Part shown: positions 10,258 through 20,029 of the stretch, one piece after another
Layout: each line of letters starts with the position of its first letter
Position numbering within the stretch: position 1 is the stretch's first letter
Assembly (NCBI GenBank): GCA_947496235.1
Contig: CANMCE010000001.1
Span: 1 to 64,000 of the forward strand
Source: an uncultured Glaciecola sp.
GTDB lineage: Bacteria; Pseudomonadota; Gammaproteobacteria; Enterobacterales; Alteromonadaceae
DNA length: 64,000 nt
Direction: 5' to 3'
The notes under the pieces: model-generated
What the model was told of the DNA's origin: nothing
What the model saw: only the letters and a program-made list of their open reading frames with translations
Database searches by the model: none
Program-made: the position numbers and the translations under genes

Positions 10258-13092
10258 TTAATTACTCGGATTTGTACTTGGTGCACTAGCATTAGAAGTA
10301 GCGTTAGCAATGATTGCCGGTGTACGAATTCCTGCTAATTCACCACGTTTTTCGTTAGACATTTCTGAATATTCATTCATTTCTGGCATCTCAATACTGG
10401 TTGGCTGTGCCATAGGATGAGATACAAAATGCCAAGATTTAGGCTTGATACTTATTTCAGAAACCTCAGTTTTCACTTCAGCAGCTTCTACTACCTCAGT
10501 TTCAAGTGCGATTTCAGCTTGAACTGGCACATCATTCGAAGGTTCAGGCGCAGTCTCTGTAGCATTTTCACTTTCCACAGTAGCAGTTTCAACTGCAGCC
10601 TCTGCGGCTTTATCTTCACTTATTTCGTCAAATGCCAACTCAGCCTGAGCAACCTCTGTGGTTTGGGGTACTTCTTGAGTAGCGGGCTCAGCATCGGTTT
10701 CTTTTTGTTTGCGCTTTTGACCAGCAGCTCTAGCATGTCGAGGACTACGTCTCGAGCGATTGCGAGCAGGTGCTGCTTCTTCGGTGTCATCTTGCGAATC
10801 TTTCGTCTCTGCAGACTTGGCTTCAGAAGTCTGTTCTGTAGCTTTAGTTTCTGCTGCCACAATTTCTTCGCTTTGTTTAGATTCAACTTTGTTCTCTGCA
10901 CTCTTGTCTGCCGATGTGTCGACCTTAGCATCTGCAGAAACTGTTGCTTCTTGTTTCTCAAGACCTTGATCATCTACAGCAGGAACAAGGGCTTCTTCTA
11001 AAGGAGCTTGAGCCTTTTCCTTCTGAGATTCATTTGCTACGGCTTTTGGCTTTTTGTTTTCTTTCCCCTGAACTTGAGCATTTTCAGTGTTGGTTGCAGC
11101 AACCGCTTGCTTATTCGCAGTTTCATTGTCATCTTTAACCCTTACGGATTGACGTTCAGGACGACGATTTCTGCGTTGCGCAGGCTTTTTACGTTGTTGA
11201 GTATTACGTTGATTTTGTTTGTTTTCTTGTGGCTTAGCCGAAGTCTCTTTTTGATCTTCGTTTTTATCTTTAGATTCAGTGTCTTTAGCCACCTTATCTT
11301 GTTGCTGTTTACGCTGTCTGTTTTGCTTATTACGATTATTTTGACGGCGTTTTTGATTACGGTTTTGTTGGCCGCGACGGTTCTGCTTAGGTTTGCTTTC
11401 TTGTTTTTTCTCTTCTTCAAACAAGCCTTTAAACCACTTCACTAAGCCATCAATAAGTCCTGGAGATTTTTTCTCTTGCTGGACAACTACTGGCGCTTGA
11501 GTTGGCGCAGTCATACCAGACAGGGCAGGCTTCTCGCGTTTTACCGCGTCAGCATTGGTGACTATTGTCTCTTCATCTTTTTGCACAAGATCAAGGTTGT
11601 AGCTCACTTCAGATGTAACATCTGCAACTTTACGACGTAAAATTTGGAATTTAGGCGTTTCTAAATTCGGATTAGGAATTATGATTAAACTCACTTTTTG
11701 GCGCTTTTCTAAGCGTTGAACAGCATCACGTTTTTCATTAAGTAAATAAGTTGCAACAGACACTGGCAATTGCGCTTCGATTTGCCCTGTGTTGTCTTTA
11801 ATACTTTCTTCTTCAATGATGCGAAGTACAGCTAGCGCTGTAGATTCAATTCCTCGGATAGTACCATGACCATCACATCTTGGACATACGGTATGAGCTG
11901 ACTCACCAAGAGATGGGCGCAAACGTTGACGACTCATTTCTAATAAGCCAAATCTAGAAATTTTGCCTAATTGTATACGGGCTCTGTCTGCTCTAACCGC
12001 ATCTTTCATGCGATTTTCGACTTCACGTTGGTGTTTTACAGGTGACATATCGATGAAGTCGATAACCACAAGACCACCAAGGTCACGTAATCTCAATTGA
12101 CGCGCTATTTCATCGGCTGCTTCTAAGTTGGTATTCAGTGCCGTTTCTTCAATGTCGCCGCCTTTGGTGGCGCGTGAAGAGTTGATATCGATAGACGTTA
12201 GCGCTTCTGTAGGGTCAATAACAATTGAACCGCCAGAAGGAAGTCTTACTTCGCGCTGAAACGCTGACTCTATTTGGGATTCAATTTGGTAATGAGAGAA
12301 TAAAGGCACATCACCTGTGTACATCTTTACTCGATTTACAAAATCAGGGCGAACAACAGAAATATGTTGCTGAGCTTCTTCGAAAACCGTTTTGTCGTCG
12401 ATTAGAATTTCGCCAATGTCACGACGCAAATAATCTCTAATCGCGCGAACGATAACATTACTTTCTTGATGGATTAAGAAGGGAGCTTGACGTGTATCCG
12501 CAGCGGTTGAAATTTGTTCCCAATAGTGTTTTAAAACACTAAGATCCCACTTCAATTCTTCAGGAGATTTGCCTACACCTGCGGTTCTTACAATCAATCC
12601 CATGCCATTAGGCACATCTAGCTCGCTAAGAGCGGCTTTAAGCTCTGTACGTTCGTCACCTTCGATGCGACGAGAAATACCGCCTGCACGAGGGTTGTTT
12701 GGCATTAATACCAAATAACTTCCAGCAAGAGAAATAAAGGTTGTCAGCGCTGCGCCTTTTTGACCTCTTTCTTCTTTATCAATTTGAACAATAACTTCAG
12801 TGCCTTCGGAAATAACTTCCTTAATGTTAGGGCGACCTTCAAATTTGTATCCACTGGGGAAGTAACTGCGAGCAATTTCTTTGAGGGGTAAAAATCCGTG
12901 ACGTTCAGCGCCATAATTAACAAATGCGGCCTCTAAACTAGGTTCAACTCTAGTGATAACCCCTTTGTAAATGTTCGCTTTTTTCTGTTCGTGTCCAGGA
13001 CTTTCTATATCAAGATCGTAGAGTTTTTGGCCATCTACAAGGGCTACACGCAACTCTTCTTGCTGAGTTGCGTTGATTAACATACGCTTCAT
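10258..13092 (-). CDS. rne: Ribonuclease E
   Basis: This endoribonuclease organises the RNA degradosome and processes rRNA and tRNA precursors. The 944-residue product begins [18 protein letters not shown]. It contains an S1 domain ([20 protein letters not shown]), the DNase I-like catalytic core with conserved aspartates in TSIDINSS and LVVIDFIDM, and the Zn-link CPRCDGHG that joins subunits. After about residue 520 the sequence becomes low-complexity: an Arg/Gln/Asn-rich RNA-binding block ([19 protein letters not shown]), then long Glu/Ala/Lys-rich disorder. It ends with a conserved short block ([14 protein letters not shown]), probably a partner-binding microdomain. It is divergent from rluC, as in many gammaproteobacteria. 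Confidence 0.97.
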   Translation of the reverse strand: MKRMLINATQQEELRVALVDGQKLYDLDIESPGHEQKKANIYKGVITRVEPSLEAAFVNYGAERHGFLPLKEIARSYFPSGYKFEGRPNIKEVISEGTEVIVQIDKEERGQKGAALTTFISLAGSYLVLMPNNPRAGGISRRIEGDERTELKAALSELDVPNGMGLIVRTAGVGKSPEELKWDLSVLKHYWEQISTAADTRQAPFLIHQESNVIVRAIRDYLRRDIGEILIDDKTVFEEAQQHISVVRPDFVNRVKMYTGDVPLFSHYQIESQIESAFQREVRLPSGGSIVIDPTEALTSIDINSSRATKGGDIEETALNTNLEAADEIARQLRLRDLGGLVVIDFIDMSPVKHQREVENRMKDAVRADRARIQLGKISRFGLLEMSRQRLRPSLGESAHTVCPRCDGHGTIRGIESTALAVLRIIEEESIKDNTGQIEAQLPVSVATYLLNEKRDAVQRLEKRQKVSLIIIPNPNLETPKFQILRRKVADVTSEVSYNLDLVQKDEETIVTNADAVKREKPALSGMTAPTQAPVVVQQEKKSPGLIDGLVKWFKGLFEEEKKQESKPKQNRRGQQNRNQKRRQNNRNKQNRQRKQQQDKVAKDTESKDKNEDQKETSAKPQENKQNQRNTQQRKKPAQRRNRRPERQSVRVKDDNETANKQAVAATNTENAQVQGKENKKPKAVANESQKEKAQAPLEEALVPAVDDQGLEKQEATVSADAKVDTSADKSAENKVESKQSEEIVAAETKATEQTSEAKSAETKDSQDDTEEAAPARNRSRRSPRHARAAGQKRKQKETDAEPATQEVPQTTEVAQAELAFDEISEDKAAEAAVETATVESENATETAPEPSNDVPVQAEIALETEVVEAAEVKTEVSEISIKPKSWHFVSHPMAQPTSIEMPEMNEYSEMSNEKRGELAGIRTPAIIANATSNASAPSTNPSN

Positions 13093-13510
13093 ATTGTCTA
13101 ACTCTGTTTAACAACAGACCTAACAGAAAGTAGACACAGAGTCTCCCGACTGTGAACTTTTTTACTACGAGTAACTTACTTAATCTTTATTTACATGGCT
13201 CTTTTTTAAGCCATTATACTGTTACTTTACAGTTAGGTCTTTTTTATACATAACAGCAATCAGCCTGATAATTTGTTTATCTTATATTGGCCATTGCTAA
13301 ATAAATTCATTCTTGCTTAACATTCAATTTACTGTGTGTTTTTAACGATTGAATGCTACCTGATATTCAGCTTTTGAGAGTCTAATAACCATTTGATCTC
13401 AAAAATTTTTTAGGTATTCCAATAAGCAATGCGATAATATCACACAAAAATACCAACACCTACGTTTTTAAGATGAAAACGTCAATCTTTTTTACAAAAT
13501 TAAGTGTTAA
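13093..13510 (-). promoter_or_regulatory. rne/rluC divergent intergenic region and putative rne 5' leader
   Basis: This 418-bp gap contains no gene that I can support. Enterobacterial rne has a long structured leader through which RNase E regulates its own mRNA. Here the rne-side half contains small inverted repeats that would fold in the rne transcript: ATGGCT/AGCCAT (13195–13200, 13209–13214) with an A-rich loop in the RNA, and CTGT/ACAG around 13220–13233. On the rluC side a GATAAT box at 13433–13438 could be a −10 element, with no good −35. Confidence 0.5.
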
Positions 13511-14449
13511 ATGACTGAACAATTTCAAAATGTACAATTTGTGACCATTACAGAAGATAATCATCTGCAACGCCTGGATAATTTTCTTACCCTGCAATTA
13601 AAAGGAGTACCCAAAGGCAAAATTTATAAAATTTTGCGTAAAGGCGAAGTGCGGGTAAATAAAAAGCGCGCTAAACCAGATTACAAACTGCAAATTGGCG
13701 ATGAGGTTCGAATCCCGCCTATTCGTTTAGAAACCGCACCACCGGAAGGGCAAATTTCAAAAGGCTTTGCGCAAATGCTCAGCGATGCAATTTTGTATGA
13801 AGATGATCGAATAATCGTAATTAACAAGCCTTCAGGTGTGGCTGTACATGGTGGTAGCGGCGTTAAATCAGGTGTTATAGAAGGGTTAAGAGCCTCACGA
13901 GAGGCACATCAGTATCTTGAACTTGTGCATAGAATTGACCGGGATACCTCTGGCTGTTTGCTCGTTGCAAAGAAACGCTCAGCCCTTAGACATTTGCATG
14001 AACAACTTAGAAACAAGCAGATGAACAAAGTCTATCACGCGTTAGTCAAAGGCAATTGGCCGCACAATTTGAGAGTAGTAGAAGCACCATTAGAGAAAAA
14101 TACCCTGCAAGGGGGCGAACGTGTGGTCATGGTGAATGATAATGGTAAAGAAAGTAAAACTAAATTTACCTTGTTAAAAACCCATGAGAAAATGTCATTG
14201 GTGGAAGCTAGACCAATTACAGGGCGAACACACCAAATTCGCGTTCATTGTCTGCATGCCGGGTATCCAATCGCGAATGACGACAAATATGGCGATAAAG
14301 AATTCGACAAATATGTTAAGTCTTTAGGCTGTAATAGATTATGTTTACATGCCTATCAATTGACTTTTATTCATCCGGTGAGTGAAGAGGTAATGACCTT
14401 TACCGCTGACTATGATGATCAACTCAATAATGCAGTGAAAAGTTTTTAA
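13511..14449 (+). CDS. rluC: 23S rRNA pseudouridine(955/2504/2580) synthase
   Basis: RluC converts three uridines in 23S rRNA to pseudouridine. The 312-residue protein has an N-terminal S4 RNA-binding domain (QRLDNFLTLQLKGVPKGKIY) and an RluA-type catalytic domain with the motif HRIDRDTSG, whose catalytic aspartate is D143. The family motif GRTHQIRVH follows. Divergent transcription from rne matches the conserved rne–rluC arrangement. Its stop codon overlaps the start of the next gene (TAATG). Confidence 0.95.
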   Translation: MTEQFQNVQFVTITEDNHLQRLDNFLTLQLKGVPKGKIYKILRKGEVRVNKKRAKPDYKLQIGDEVRIPPIRLETAPPEGQISKGFAQMLSDAILYEDDRIIVINKPSGVAVHGGSGVKSGVIEGLRASREAHQYLELVHRIDRDTSGCLLVAKKRSALRHLHEQLRNKQMNKVYHALVKGNWPHNLRVVEAPLEKNTLQGGERVVMVNDNGKESKTKFTLLKTHEKMSLVEARPITGRTHQIRVHCLHAGYPIANDDKYGDKEFDKYVKSLGCNRLCLHAYQLTFIHPVSEEVMTFTADYDDQLNNAVKSF

Positions 14450-15090
14450 TGAAGTATTCTCATATTATTTTTGATTGGGATGGCACGCTGATGGATTCAG
14501 CCGCTAAAATCGTGAGTTGCATGCAACATGCCGCGCAACGTGCGAGCCTACCCATTCCATCTGCGGAAAATGTGCACGAAATTATCGGCATTTCGCTTAT
14601 TCCAGCGATTCAACAATTATTTAATTTGCAGGGCGAACAGGCTAAAGAGGTCGCTCAGCATTATAAAGAAGTGTTTATTACGACAGACCAAACACCATGT
14701 CCTCTTTTTCCGAAAGTGCAACAAACCTTACATCAATTGCAAAAGCACTGTGTATTAGGTGTAGCTACCGGTAAAGCAAGACGGGGATTGGAAAGAGCAT
14801 TTGATGCTACAAATAGTCGCCAGTATTTTGATACTTCCATTTGTGCGGATGAAGCTGAATCAAAGCCTTCTCCTCAAATGCTTGAAAAGTTAATTGCCCA
14901 TTGGAATGTGCCTGCATCTCAGGTGTTGATGGTAGGTGATACTGTTTATGATATGCAAATGGCTGAAGCCATAGATATGCCTAGATTAGGCGTTTCCTTC
15001 GGTGTACATCATGAAGAGCGTTTAAAACAGCACAATCCAGTTGGTATTTTGCACCACTATGACGACCTTTGGTCGTTTATCACGCACTAG
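14449..15090 (+). CDS. HAD-superfamily (subfamily IA) hydrolase, phosphoglycolate phosphatase-like
   Basis: This cytoplasmic HAD phosphatase has 213 residues. Motif I FDWDGTLMD supplies nucleophile D9 and D11, motif II is VATGKARR, and motifs III/IV are ESKPSPQML and VLMVGDTVYDMQMA. The helical cap between motifs I and II makes it class IA. It overlaps the rluC stop by one base, so it is translationally coupled. A HAD phosphatase next to rluC is common in gammaproteobacteria. The substrate is unknown; phosphoglycolate or a nucleotide monophosphate are possibilities. Confidence 0.88.
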   Translation: MKYSHIIFDWDGTLMDSAAKIVSCMQHAAQRASLPIPSAENVHEIIGISLIPAIQQLFNLQGEQAKEVAQHYKEVFITTDQTPCPLFPKVQQTLHQLQKHCVLGVATGKARRGLERAFDATNSRQYFDTSICADEAESKPSPQMLEKLIAHWNVPASQVLMVGDTVYDMQMAEAIDMPRLGVSFGVHHEERLKQHNPVGILHHYDDLWSFITH

Positions 15091-15127
15091 AGCCTGTTTA
15101 TCATGCTCTAATTTTTAGGACAATAAA

Positions 15128-15598
15128 ATGTTAGATTTGAGTAGCAGTGACATGAGTCTTTATCAACAAATTGAAGCCATAACCCAGGATGAACCGGATA
15201 TTATTGCAAATTTAGCGAATATTAGCGCTATCTTGTTTAATCAAATGGAGCAGATCAATTGGGCTGGCTTTTATTTAATGAAGGATGGCATGCTAGTGTT
15301 AGGTCCTTTTCAAGGACAACCTGCTTGTATTCGAATTCCTCTAGGGAAGGGCGTTTGTGGAACAGCAGCAGCGCTAAATCAAACAATGTTAGTTGAAGAT
15401 GTTCATCAATTTGAAGGTCATATCGCTTGTGATGCAGCCTCTAATAGCGAAATTGTAATTCCCATCTGTAAAGATTCTGAAGTATATGCGGTTTTAGATA
15501 TAGATTCGCCCATGGTCGGTCGTTTTTCCGAAGACGATAAAGTCGTGTTAGAAAAAGTTGCTAGGCTAATAGAATCAGTGATTGCGAAAGGGCAATAA
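15128..15598 (+). CDS. msrC: Free methionine-(R)-sulfoxide reductase (GAF domain)
   Basis: This is a 156-residue single GAF domain protein of the fRMsr family, which reduces free methionine-R-sulfoxide in the cytoplasm. The conserved cysteines are present: ACIRIPLGKGVCG and then HIACDAASNSEIV, which contains the catalytic position. The acidic DIDSP motif near the end is also typical. A ribosome-binding site (AGGACAATAA) precedes the ATG. It lies upstream of proQ and prc, resembling the enterobacterial yebR–proQ–prc neighbourhood. Confidence 0.9.
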   Translation: MLDLSSSDMSLYQQIEAITQDEPDIIANLANISAILFNQMEQINWAGFYLMKDGMLVLGPFQGQPACIRIPLGKGVCGTAAALNQTMLVEDVHQFEGHIACDAASNSEIVIPICKDSEVYAVLDIDSPMVGRFSEDDKVVLEKVARLIESVIAKGQ

Positions 15599-15603
15599 AA
15601 TAT

Positions 15604-15864
15604 ATGAAACACTTAGTTGATATTCATGTTCACTTAAGTACACCTGAGGACATGGAAGATAGACATGATGATCCCTATGAGGCATCTGAATGTTTAAATT
15701 CAATATTACATCTTACTTATGATAAAGCCGACGATGATATAGATCCCCATACCCTTGAACAGAGACTACAGAATGTTTGGGAAGTTTGGCATCTAAATAC
15801 AGAAATTGTGAACATTGATATAGAAGATTTAGTAGATTGGGTAGACCATCAATCAAATACCTGA
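15604..15864 (+). CDS. Small acidic protein of unknown function
   Basis: I do not recognise this 86-residue protein. It starts five bases after the msrC stop. It is strongly acidic (Asp/Glu-rich, e.g. DDPYEASE, DKADDDIDPH, NIDIEDLVDWVD), has no signal peptide or membrane segment, and ends in a short amphipathic helix. Position between msrC and proQ and the tight spacing suggest it is in the same transcript. Coding status is supported by spacing and by codon use like its neighbours. Confidence 0.65.
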   Translation: MKHLVDIHVHLSTPEDMEDRHDDPYEASECLNSILHLTYDKADDDIDPHTLEQRLQNVWEVWHLNTEIVNIDIEDLVDWVDHQSNT

Positions 15865-15916
15865 AATAATGCTGTAATCTACAAGGACAATAAGACATTT
15901 AGTTCATAATTCAAAA

Positions 15917-16555
15917 ATGGTTCAAGAAAAGTTATCAAACACTAAAGATACACTGGCATATTTATGTTCCCAGTTTCCAAAATGCTTTACTCTAGATGGT
16001 GATGTGAAGCCACTAAAAATTGGAATATTTAAAGATCTAGCCGAAAGGTTGGATGATTCTGAGATTGTCAGTAAACGACTATTAAGAATGAGCTTGCGGC
16101 ACTATACTAGTAGCTGGAAATATCTGGCTTCAGTTAAAGAAGGTAGTGCAAGAATAGATTTAGATGGAATAGACGGCGACTTAGTAGAAGCAGAACATGC
16201 TGAACATGCGGCTGTGCAGTTAAAAGAAAGTAAACAACGTGCAGCGGAAAAACGTCAACAGCAAAAGCAAGAGAAAGCTAAGTCTAGCCCGCCTAAACAT
16301 AAAAAGCCTCGTTCATTTAAAAAGCCAGACAGCAAAGACAATACGAATATAACTCATAAGAAGAAACGCCTGGCCGTTAATAAAATTGCGGACGATGAAT
16401 TGAAGGTTGGATTGGTCGTGTCAGTAAAGGTTGGTAAACAACCTATGCCAGCAGTTGTGACAGAAGTTTCAAAAGATGGGGTTTTTGTGCAACTTAATTC
16501 TGGTATGTCGGTCAAAGTTACTCAAGACCAGTTAAGAACCGTTTCAAAAAGTTAA
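15917..16555 (+). CDS. proQ: RNA chaperone ProQ
   Basis: ProQ is a global sRNA- and mRNA-binding protein. The 212-residue product has an N-terminal ProQ/FinO domain (TKDTLAYLCSQFPKCFTLDG to about residue 115, including LRMSLRHYTSSWKYL), a Lys/Gln-rich disordered linker (KRQQQKQEKAKSSPPKHKKP), and a C-terminal Tudor-like domain (LKVGLVVSVKVGKQPMPAVV). It is followed 13 bases later by prc, the classical proQ–prc pairing. Confidence 0.95.
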   Translation: MVQEKLSNTKDTLAYLCSQFPKCFTLDGDVKPLKIGIFKDLAERLDDSEIVSKRLLRMSLRHYTSSWKYLASVKEGSARIDLDGIDGDLVEAEHAEHAAVQLKESKQRAAEKRQQQKQEKAKSSPPKHKKPRSFKKPDSKDNTNITHKKKRLAVNKIADDELKVGLVVSVKVGKQPMPAVVTEVSKDGVFVQLNSGMSVKVTQDQLRTVSKS

Positions 16556-16568
16556 GAGAGGTAGGTTA

Positions 16569-18623
16569 ATGCGCCGTAAACCTTTAATGAAAAATATTTT
16601 TCACCATGTTTCATTAGTGACAATGCTCACTGTCAGCAGTGTAGCGATTGCCATGGAGCCAGAAGTCACGGAAGATGAGTTAGTTCTTCCCGTATTGGAG
16701 CAAGAAAAACAGCATTCTATAGCCGCTAAGCGCATAACCAGCACATTTACCCGAGCACATTACAAGAAAATTGACATTGATGATGCATTGTCGGAAAAAA
16801 TCTTCGAACGTTATGTTGACTCATTAGATAATAATAAGCATTTCTTTTTAGCCAGCGATATCGACAGTTTTAAAGAGTTTAGAACTAAATTTGACGAAGC
16901 AGTAAGAATTGGCGATTTATCAATAGCTTATTCAATGTATATGCTAAATCTCGAACGCCGAAAAGAGCGTTTTGAGTATGCATTATCATTATTAGATAAA
17001 GGCTTTGACTTTGAAAAGTCAGGGGATAAGTTTTTCTACAATAGAGAAGACGCTGACTGGCCGACCACTAAAGACGAAATTGACGAAGTATGGCGCCAAC
17101 GGGTGAAATACGATGCTTTAAGTTTGAAATTGGCGGATAAAACCCCTGAAGAAATTAAAGACATTTTGGATAAACGTTACACGCGAGCCATTCGTCGATT
17201 AACGCAAACAAATAGTGAAGACGTGTTTCAAACGGTAATGAATTCTTATGCGCGAAGCATTGAAGCCCATACTAGCTATTTGTCTCCTCGAAATACTGAA
17301 CGTTTCCAAATGGATATGAACCTATCTTTAGAAGGGATTGGTGCGGTTTTACGTAATGAAGAAGACTTTACCACAGTGGTAAGCGTAGTTGCTGGCGGAC
17401 CTGCTGACAAAAATGGCCAGTTAAAACCAGAAGACCGTATTTTGGGAGTTGCCCAAGAAGATGAAGAAACTTATGTTGATGTGGTTGGCTGGCGTCTAGA
17501 CGAAGTCGTTGAGCTCATTAAAGGACCTAAAGGTAGTTTGGTTCGTTTGCAAGTTCAAAAAGGTGGCAATGACAGCAAAAATGTGATTGAAATCGCGATT
17601 ACCAGAGACAAGGTTAAGCTTGAAGATAAAGCAGCAAAAGCAGATGTTTTAGATACAGACAGCGGTAAAAAGATCGGTGTGATTGAAATTCCATCTTTCT
17701 ACCATAATCTGCATACGGACGTTATTAAACTGCTTGATGAATTAAAAGAGCAAAATGTACAAGGCGTGATTGTTGATTTAAGAGGTAATGGCGGTGGCTC
17801 GTTACCGGAAGCAATTGCCTTATCAGGATTATTTATCGAAAAAGGTCCTGTTGTGCAAATTCGTCATGAAAGCGGTCAAATTGAAATAAATCATGATAGA
17901 GATGGTTTAGTCAGCTATGACGGTCCACTTACAGTATTAGTTGATAGATATAGCGCTTCTGCGAGTGAAATCTTCGCCGCTGCAATGCAAGACTTTAACC
18001 GCGCCATTATTATTGGTGAGCAAACCTTTGGTAAGGGAACGGTACAGCAACACAGACCGCTAGCGCGTATTTATGATTTCTTTGAAAACAAATTAGGCGC
18101 AGTACAATATACCATGGCGAAGTTTTATCGCATTAGTGGTGGTAGTACACAGCATAAAGGTGTGAAGCCGGATATTTTATACCCAAGCCCAATCGAACCT
18201 GAAGAGTGGGGTGAAAGCAAAGAAGAAAATGCATTACCTTGGGATAGCATTGATAAAGCAAAATATTCTCAATTGACCAATAGCAGCAGCATGATTGATG
18301 TATTGACTGCAAAGCACAATGCGAGAACATTAAAAAATCCTGAGTTCCAGTATATTTTTGAAGATATCAAAGAATACAAAGAGAATAAGGATAAAAACTT
18401 TATCTCTTTAGTGGCTTCTGAAAGAATTGCTGAGGATAAAGAACACGATGCTAAGCGTCTTGAACGCATTAACCAGCGTTTAGAGCGTTTAGGATTAACA
18501 AAGGTAGAATCGTTAGATGACGATTTACCTGAACAGTTAGACGAGATAGACCCATTCTTAACGGAAGCGGTAAATATAACATTGGATATGGTTGAGTCTG
18601 GAAGCTACGCATTAAACATCTAG
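16569..18623 (+). CDS. prc: Carboxy-terminal (tail-specific) protease
   Basis: Prc/Tsp is a periplasmic Ser/Lys protease that trims proteins from their C-termini and processes cell-wall factors. The 684-residue precursor has a signal peptide ending near residue 28, an N-terminal helical domain, a PDZ domain (LEGIGAVLRNEEDFTTVVSV), and the protease core with VDRYSASASEIFAAAMQDF and GEQTFGKGTVQQH. By spacing, catalytic Ser464 and Lys489 are 25 residues apart, as in the E. coli enzyme. A C-terminal domain of unknown function (DUF3340-like) follows. The start at 16569 has a good GAGAGGTAGG ribosome-binding site; ATG at 16587 is an alternative. Confidence 0.96.
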   Translation: MRRKPLMKNIFHHVSLVTMLTVSSVAIAMEPEVTEDELVLPVLEQEKQHSIAAKRITSTFTRAHYKKIDIDDALSEKIFERYVDSLDNNKHFFLASDIDSFKEFRTKFDEAVRIGDLSIAYSMYMLNLERRKERFEYALSLLDKGFDFEKSGDKFFYNREDADWPTTKDEIDEVWRQRVKYDALSLKLADKTPEEIKDILDKRYTRAIRRLTQTNSEDVFQTVMNSYARSIEAHTSYLSPRNTERFQMDMNLSLEGIGAVLRNEEDFTTVVSVVAGGPADKNGQLKPEDRILGVAQEDEETYVDVVGWRLDEVVELIKGPKGSLVRLQVQKGGNDSKNVIEIAITRDKVKLEDKAAKADVLDTDSGKKIGVIEIPSFYHNLHTDVIKLLDELKEQNVQGVIVDLRGNGGGSLPEAIALSGLFIEKGPVVQIRHESGQIEINHDRDGLVSYDGPLTVLVDRYSASASEIFAAAMQDFNRAIIIGEQTFGKGTVQQHRPLARIYDFFENKLGAVQYTMAKFYRISGGSTQHKGVKPDILYPSPIEPEEWGESKEENALPWDSIDKAKYSQLTNSSSMIDVLTAKHNARTLKNPEFQYIFEDIKEYKENKDKNFISLVASERIAEDKEHDAKRLERINQRLERLGLTKVESLDDDLPEQLDEIDPFLTEAVNITLDMVESGSYALNI

Positions 18624-18697
18624 TTATAGTAGCTATCTGGGAAAAGAAATAGTAACCTCAACGTAACAAAATAATAAAAATAAAAAGAGGTCAGACT

Positions 18698-20026
18698 ATG
18701 GCATCGAGAGGACATTTTTCTTCTCGGTTAGGATTTATTCTAGCTGCAGCTGGGTCAGCCGTTGGGCTTGGCAATATATGGGGCTTCCCCACCAAAGTCG
18801 CTGAGAATGGAGGAGCTGCCTTCATTCTCATGTATTTGGTTATGGCATTTCTACTTGCCTATCCAGTGCTTATGGCAGAGTTAATCATAGGCCGCGCCAA
18901 GCGAGCCAATATGATCGACGCGCTTCACAAAATATCAGGAAACTTTTTAGGTACGCTAACAGGCAGTGTTGGCGCGATCACCGTAATCTTGATCCTGGCC
19001 TTCTACAGCATAGTTGCCGGCTGGATGACTGCATATTTCGTTGATGGAATTTCCTCAATATTTTCACTCGATTTTGGTTGGCTTACGGCTGATTCTATTA
19101 GTCGCAACCTTGTTTTTACGGCTGTATTTTTAGTTTTTACTTGTTTAGTGGTTATCGGTGGCGTAAGTAGCGGTATTGAAAAATGGTCTGTACGCTTAAT
19201 GCCAACCTTGTTGATTTTGATAATCAGCTTAATTATTTATGTCAGTTTTCAATCTGGTGCTATGAAAGGCTGGGAAAAGCTGTTAGTTCCTGACTTTGAA
19301 AAGGTTTTTCATCCAGCACTAATGTTAGACGCCATGGGGCAGGCATTTTTCTCGATGTCATTGGGTGTGGGTACCATGTTGGTTTATGGTTCTTACGTGC
19401 AACAACATGAAAGCCTGCCTAAACTTGGCGCCTCTGTCGCTCTGGTAGATATTGGCGTTGCTATTCTAGCGGGTATGCTGATAATCCCTGCTATGTATGT
19501 GGCACTGGAGAATGCAGTTCCCATATACGCTGATGATGGTACTTTACTATCCGGTCCTACTTTGATTTTTCAAGTTTTGCCCTCTTTATTTTCTAGTATT
19601 GGCTACATAGGCACTGTTGTGGCATCTGGATTTTTCTTACTCATGGTCATCGCTTCTTTAACGTCCTCTATCTCCATGTTAGAAGTGCCTGTGTCTTTCT
19701 TAGTCGATAACAAAGGCATGCAACGTCCTAAAGCTACTATGCTACTAACTTTGGTAGTGTTTCTCATAAGCTTAGTCATTGTCTACAATTTCGATGCCTT
19801 ATTTGGTCTTGTAATTACCATCACCACAGAATATAGCCAACCATTACTTGGGCTTGTGCTTTGTATATTTGCTGGTTGGGTCTGGAATCGAAATGAGATT
19901 CTTCAAGAGTTGCAAAAAGGCGATGCTATGGCTGAACAGCGTATTTTCTGGAAAGTATGGCCGTGGTATATCAAGTTTATTTGCCCAGGACTGATTGCCA
20001 TTAACTTCTATTTGTCGGTATTTTAA
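18698..20026 (+). CDS. Sodium-dependent transporter of the neurotransmitter:sodium symporter (NSS) family
   Basis: This polytopic inner-membrane protein has 442 residues and 11–12 predicted segments. The NSS signature in TM1 is clear: RLGFILAAAGSAVGLGNIWG, followed by FPTKVAENGGAAFILMYLV, with the unwound substrate/Na+ site. It is expected to import an amino acid or related compound with sodium. A strong AAAGAGGT ribosome-binding site precedes the ATG. It is three bases from the nhaC-like gene, so the two sodium-coupled carriers are co-expressed. Confidence 0.9.
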   Translation: MASRGHFSSRLGFILAAAGSAVGLGNIWGFPTKVAENGGAAFILMYLVMAFLLAYPVLMAELIIGRAKRANMIDALHKISGNFLGTLTGSVGAITVILILAFYSIVAGWMTAYFVDGISSIFSLDFGWLTADSISRNLVFTAVFLVFTCLVVIGGVSSGIEKWSVRLMPTLLILIISLIIYVSFQSGAMKGWEKLLVPDFEKVFHPALMLDAMGQAFFSMSLGVGTMLVYGSYVQQHESLPKLGASVALVDIGVAILAGMLIIPAMYVALENAVPIYADDGTLLSGPTLIFQVLPSLFSSIGYIGTVVASGFFLLMVIASLTSSISMLEVPVSFLVDNKGMQRPKATMLLTLVVFLISLVIVYNFDALFGLVITITTEYSQPLLGLVLCIFAGWVWNRNEILQELQKGDAMAEQRIFWKVWPWYIKFICPGLIAINFYLSVF

Positions 20027-20029
20027 TTC

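Noticed and set aside
10417-11445. Several open frames on the plus strand opposite the 3' half of rne
   Set aside because: They are mirror frames of the repetitive Glu/Ala/Lys/Arg-rich tail of RNase E; their proteins are low-complexity Ser/Phe/Leu-rich and have no own start signals.
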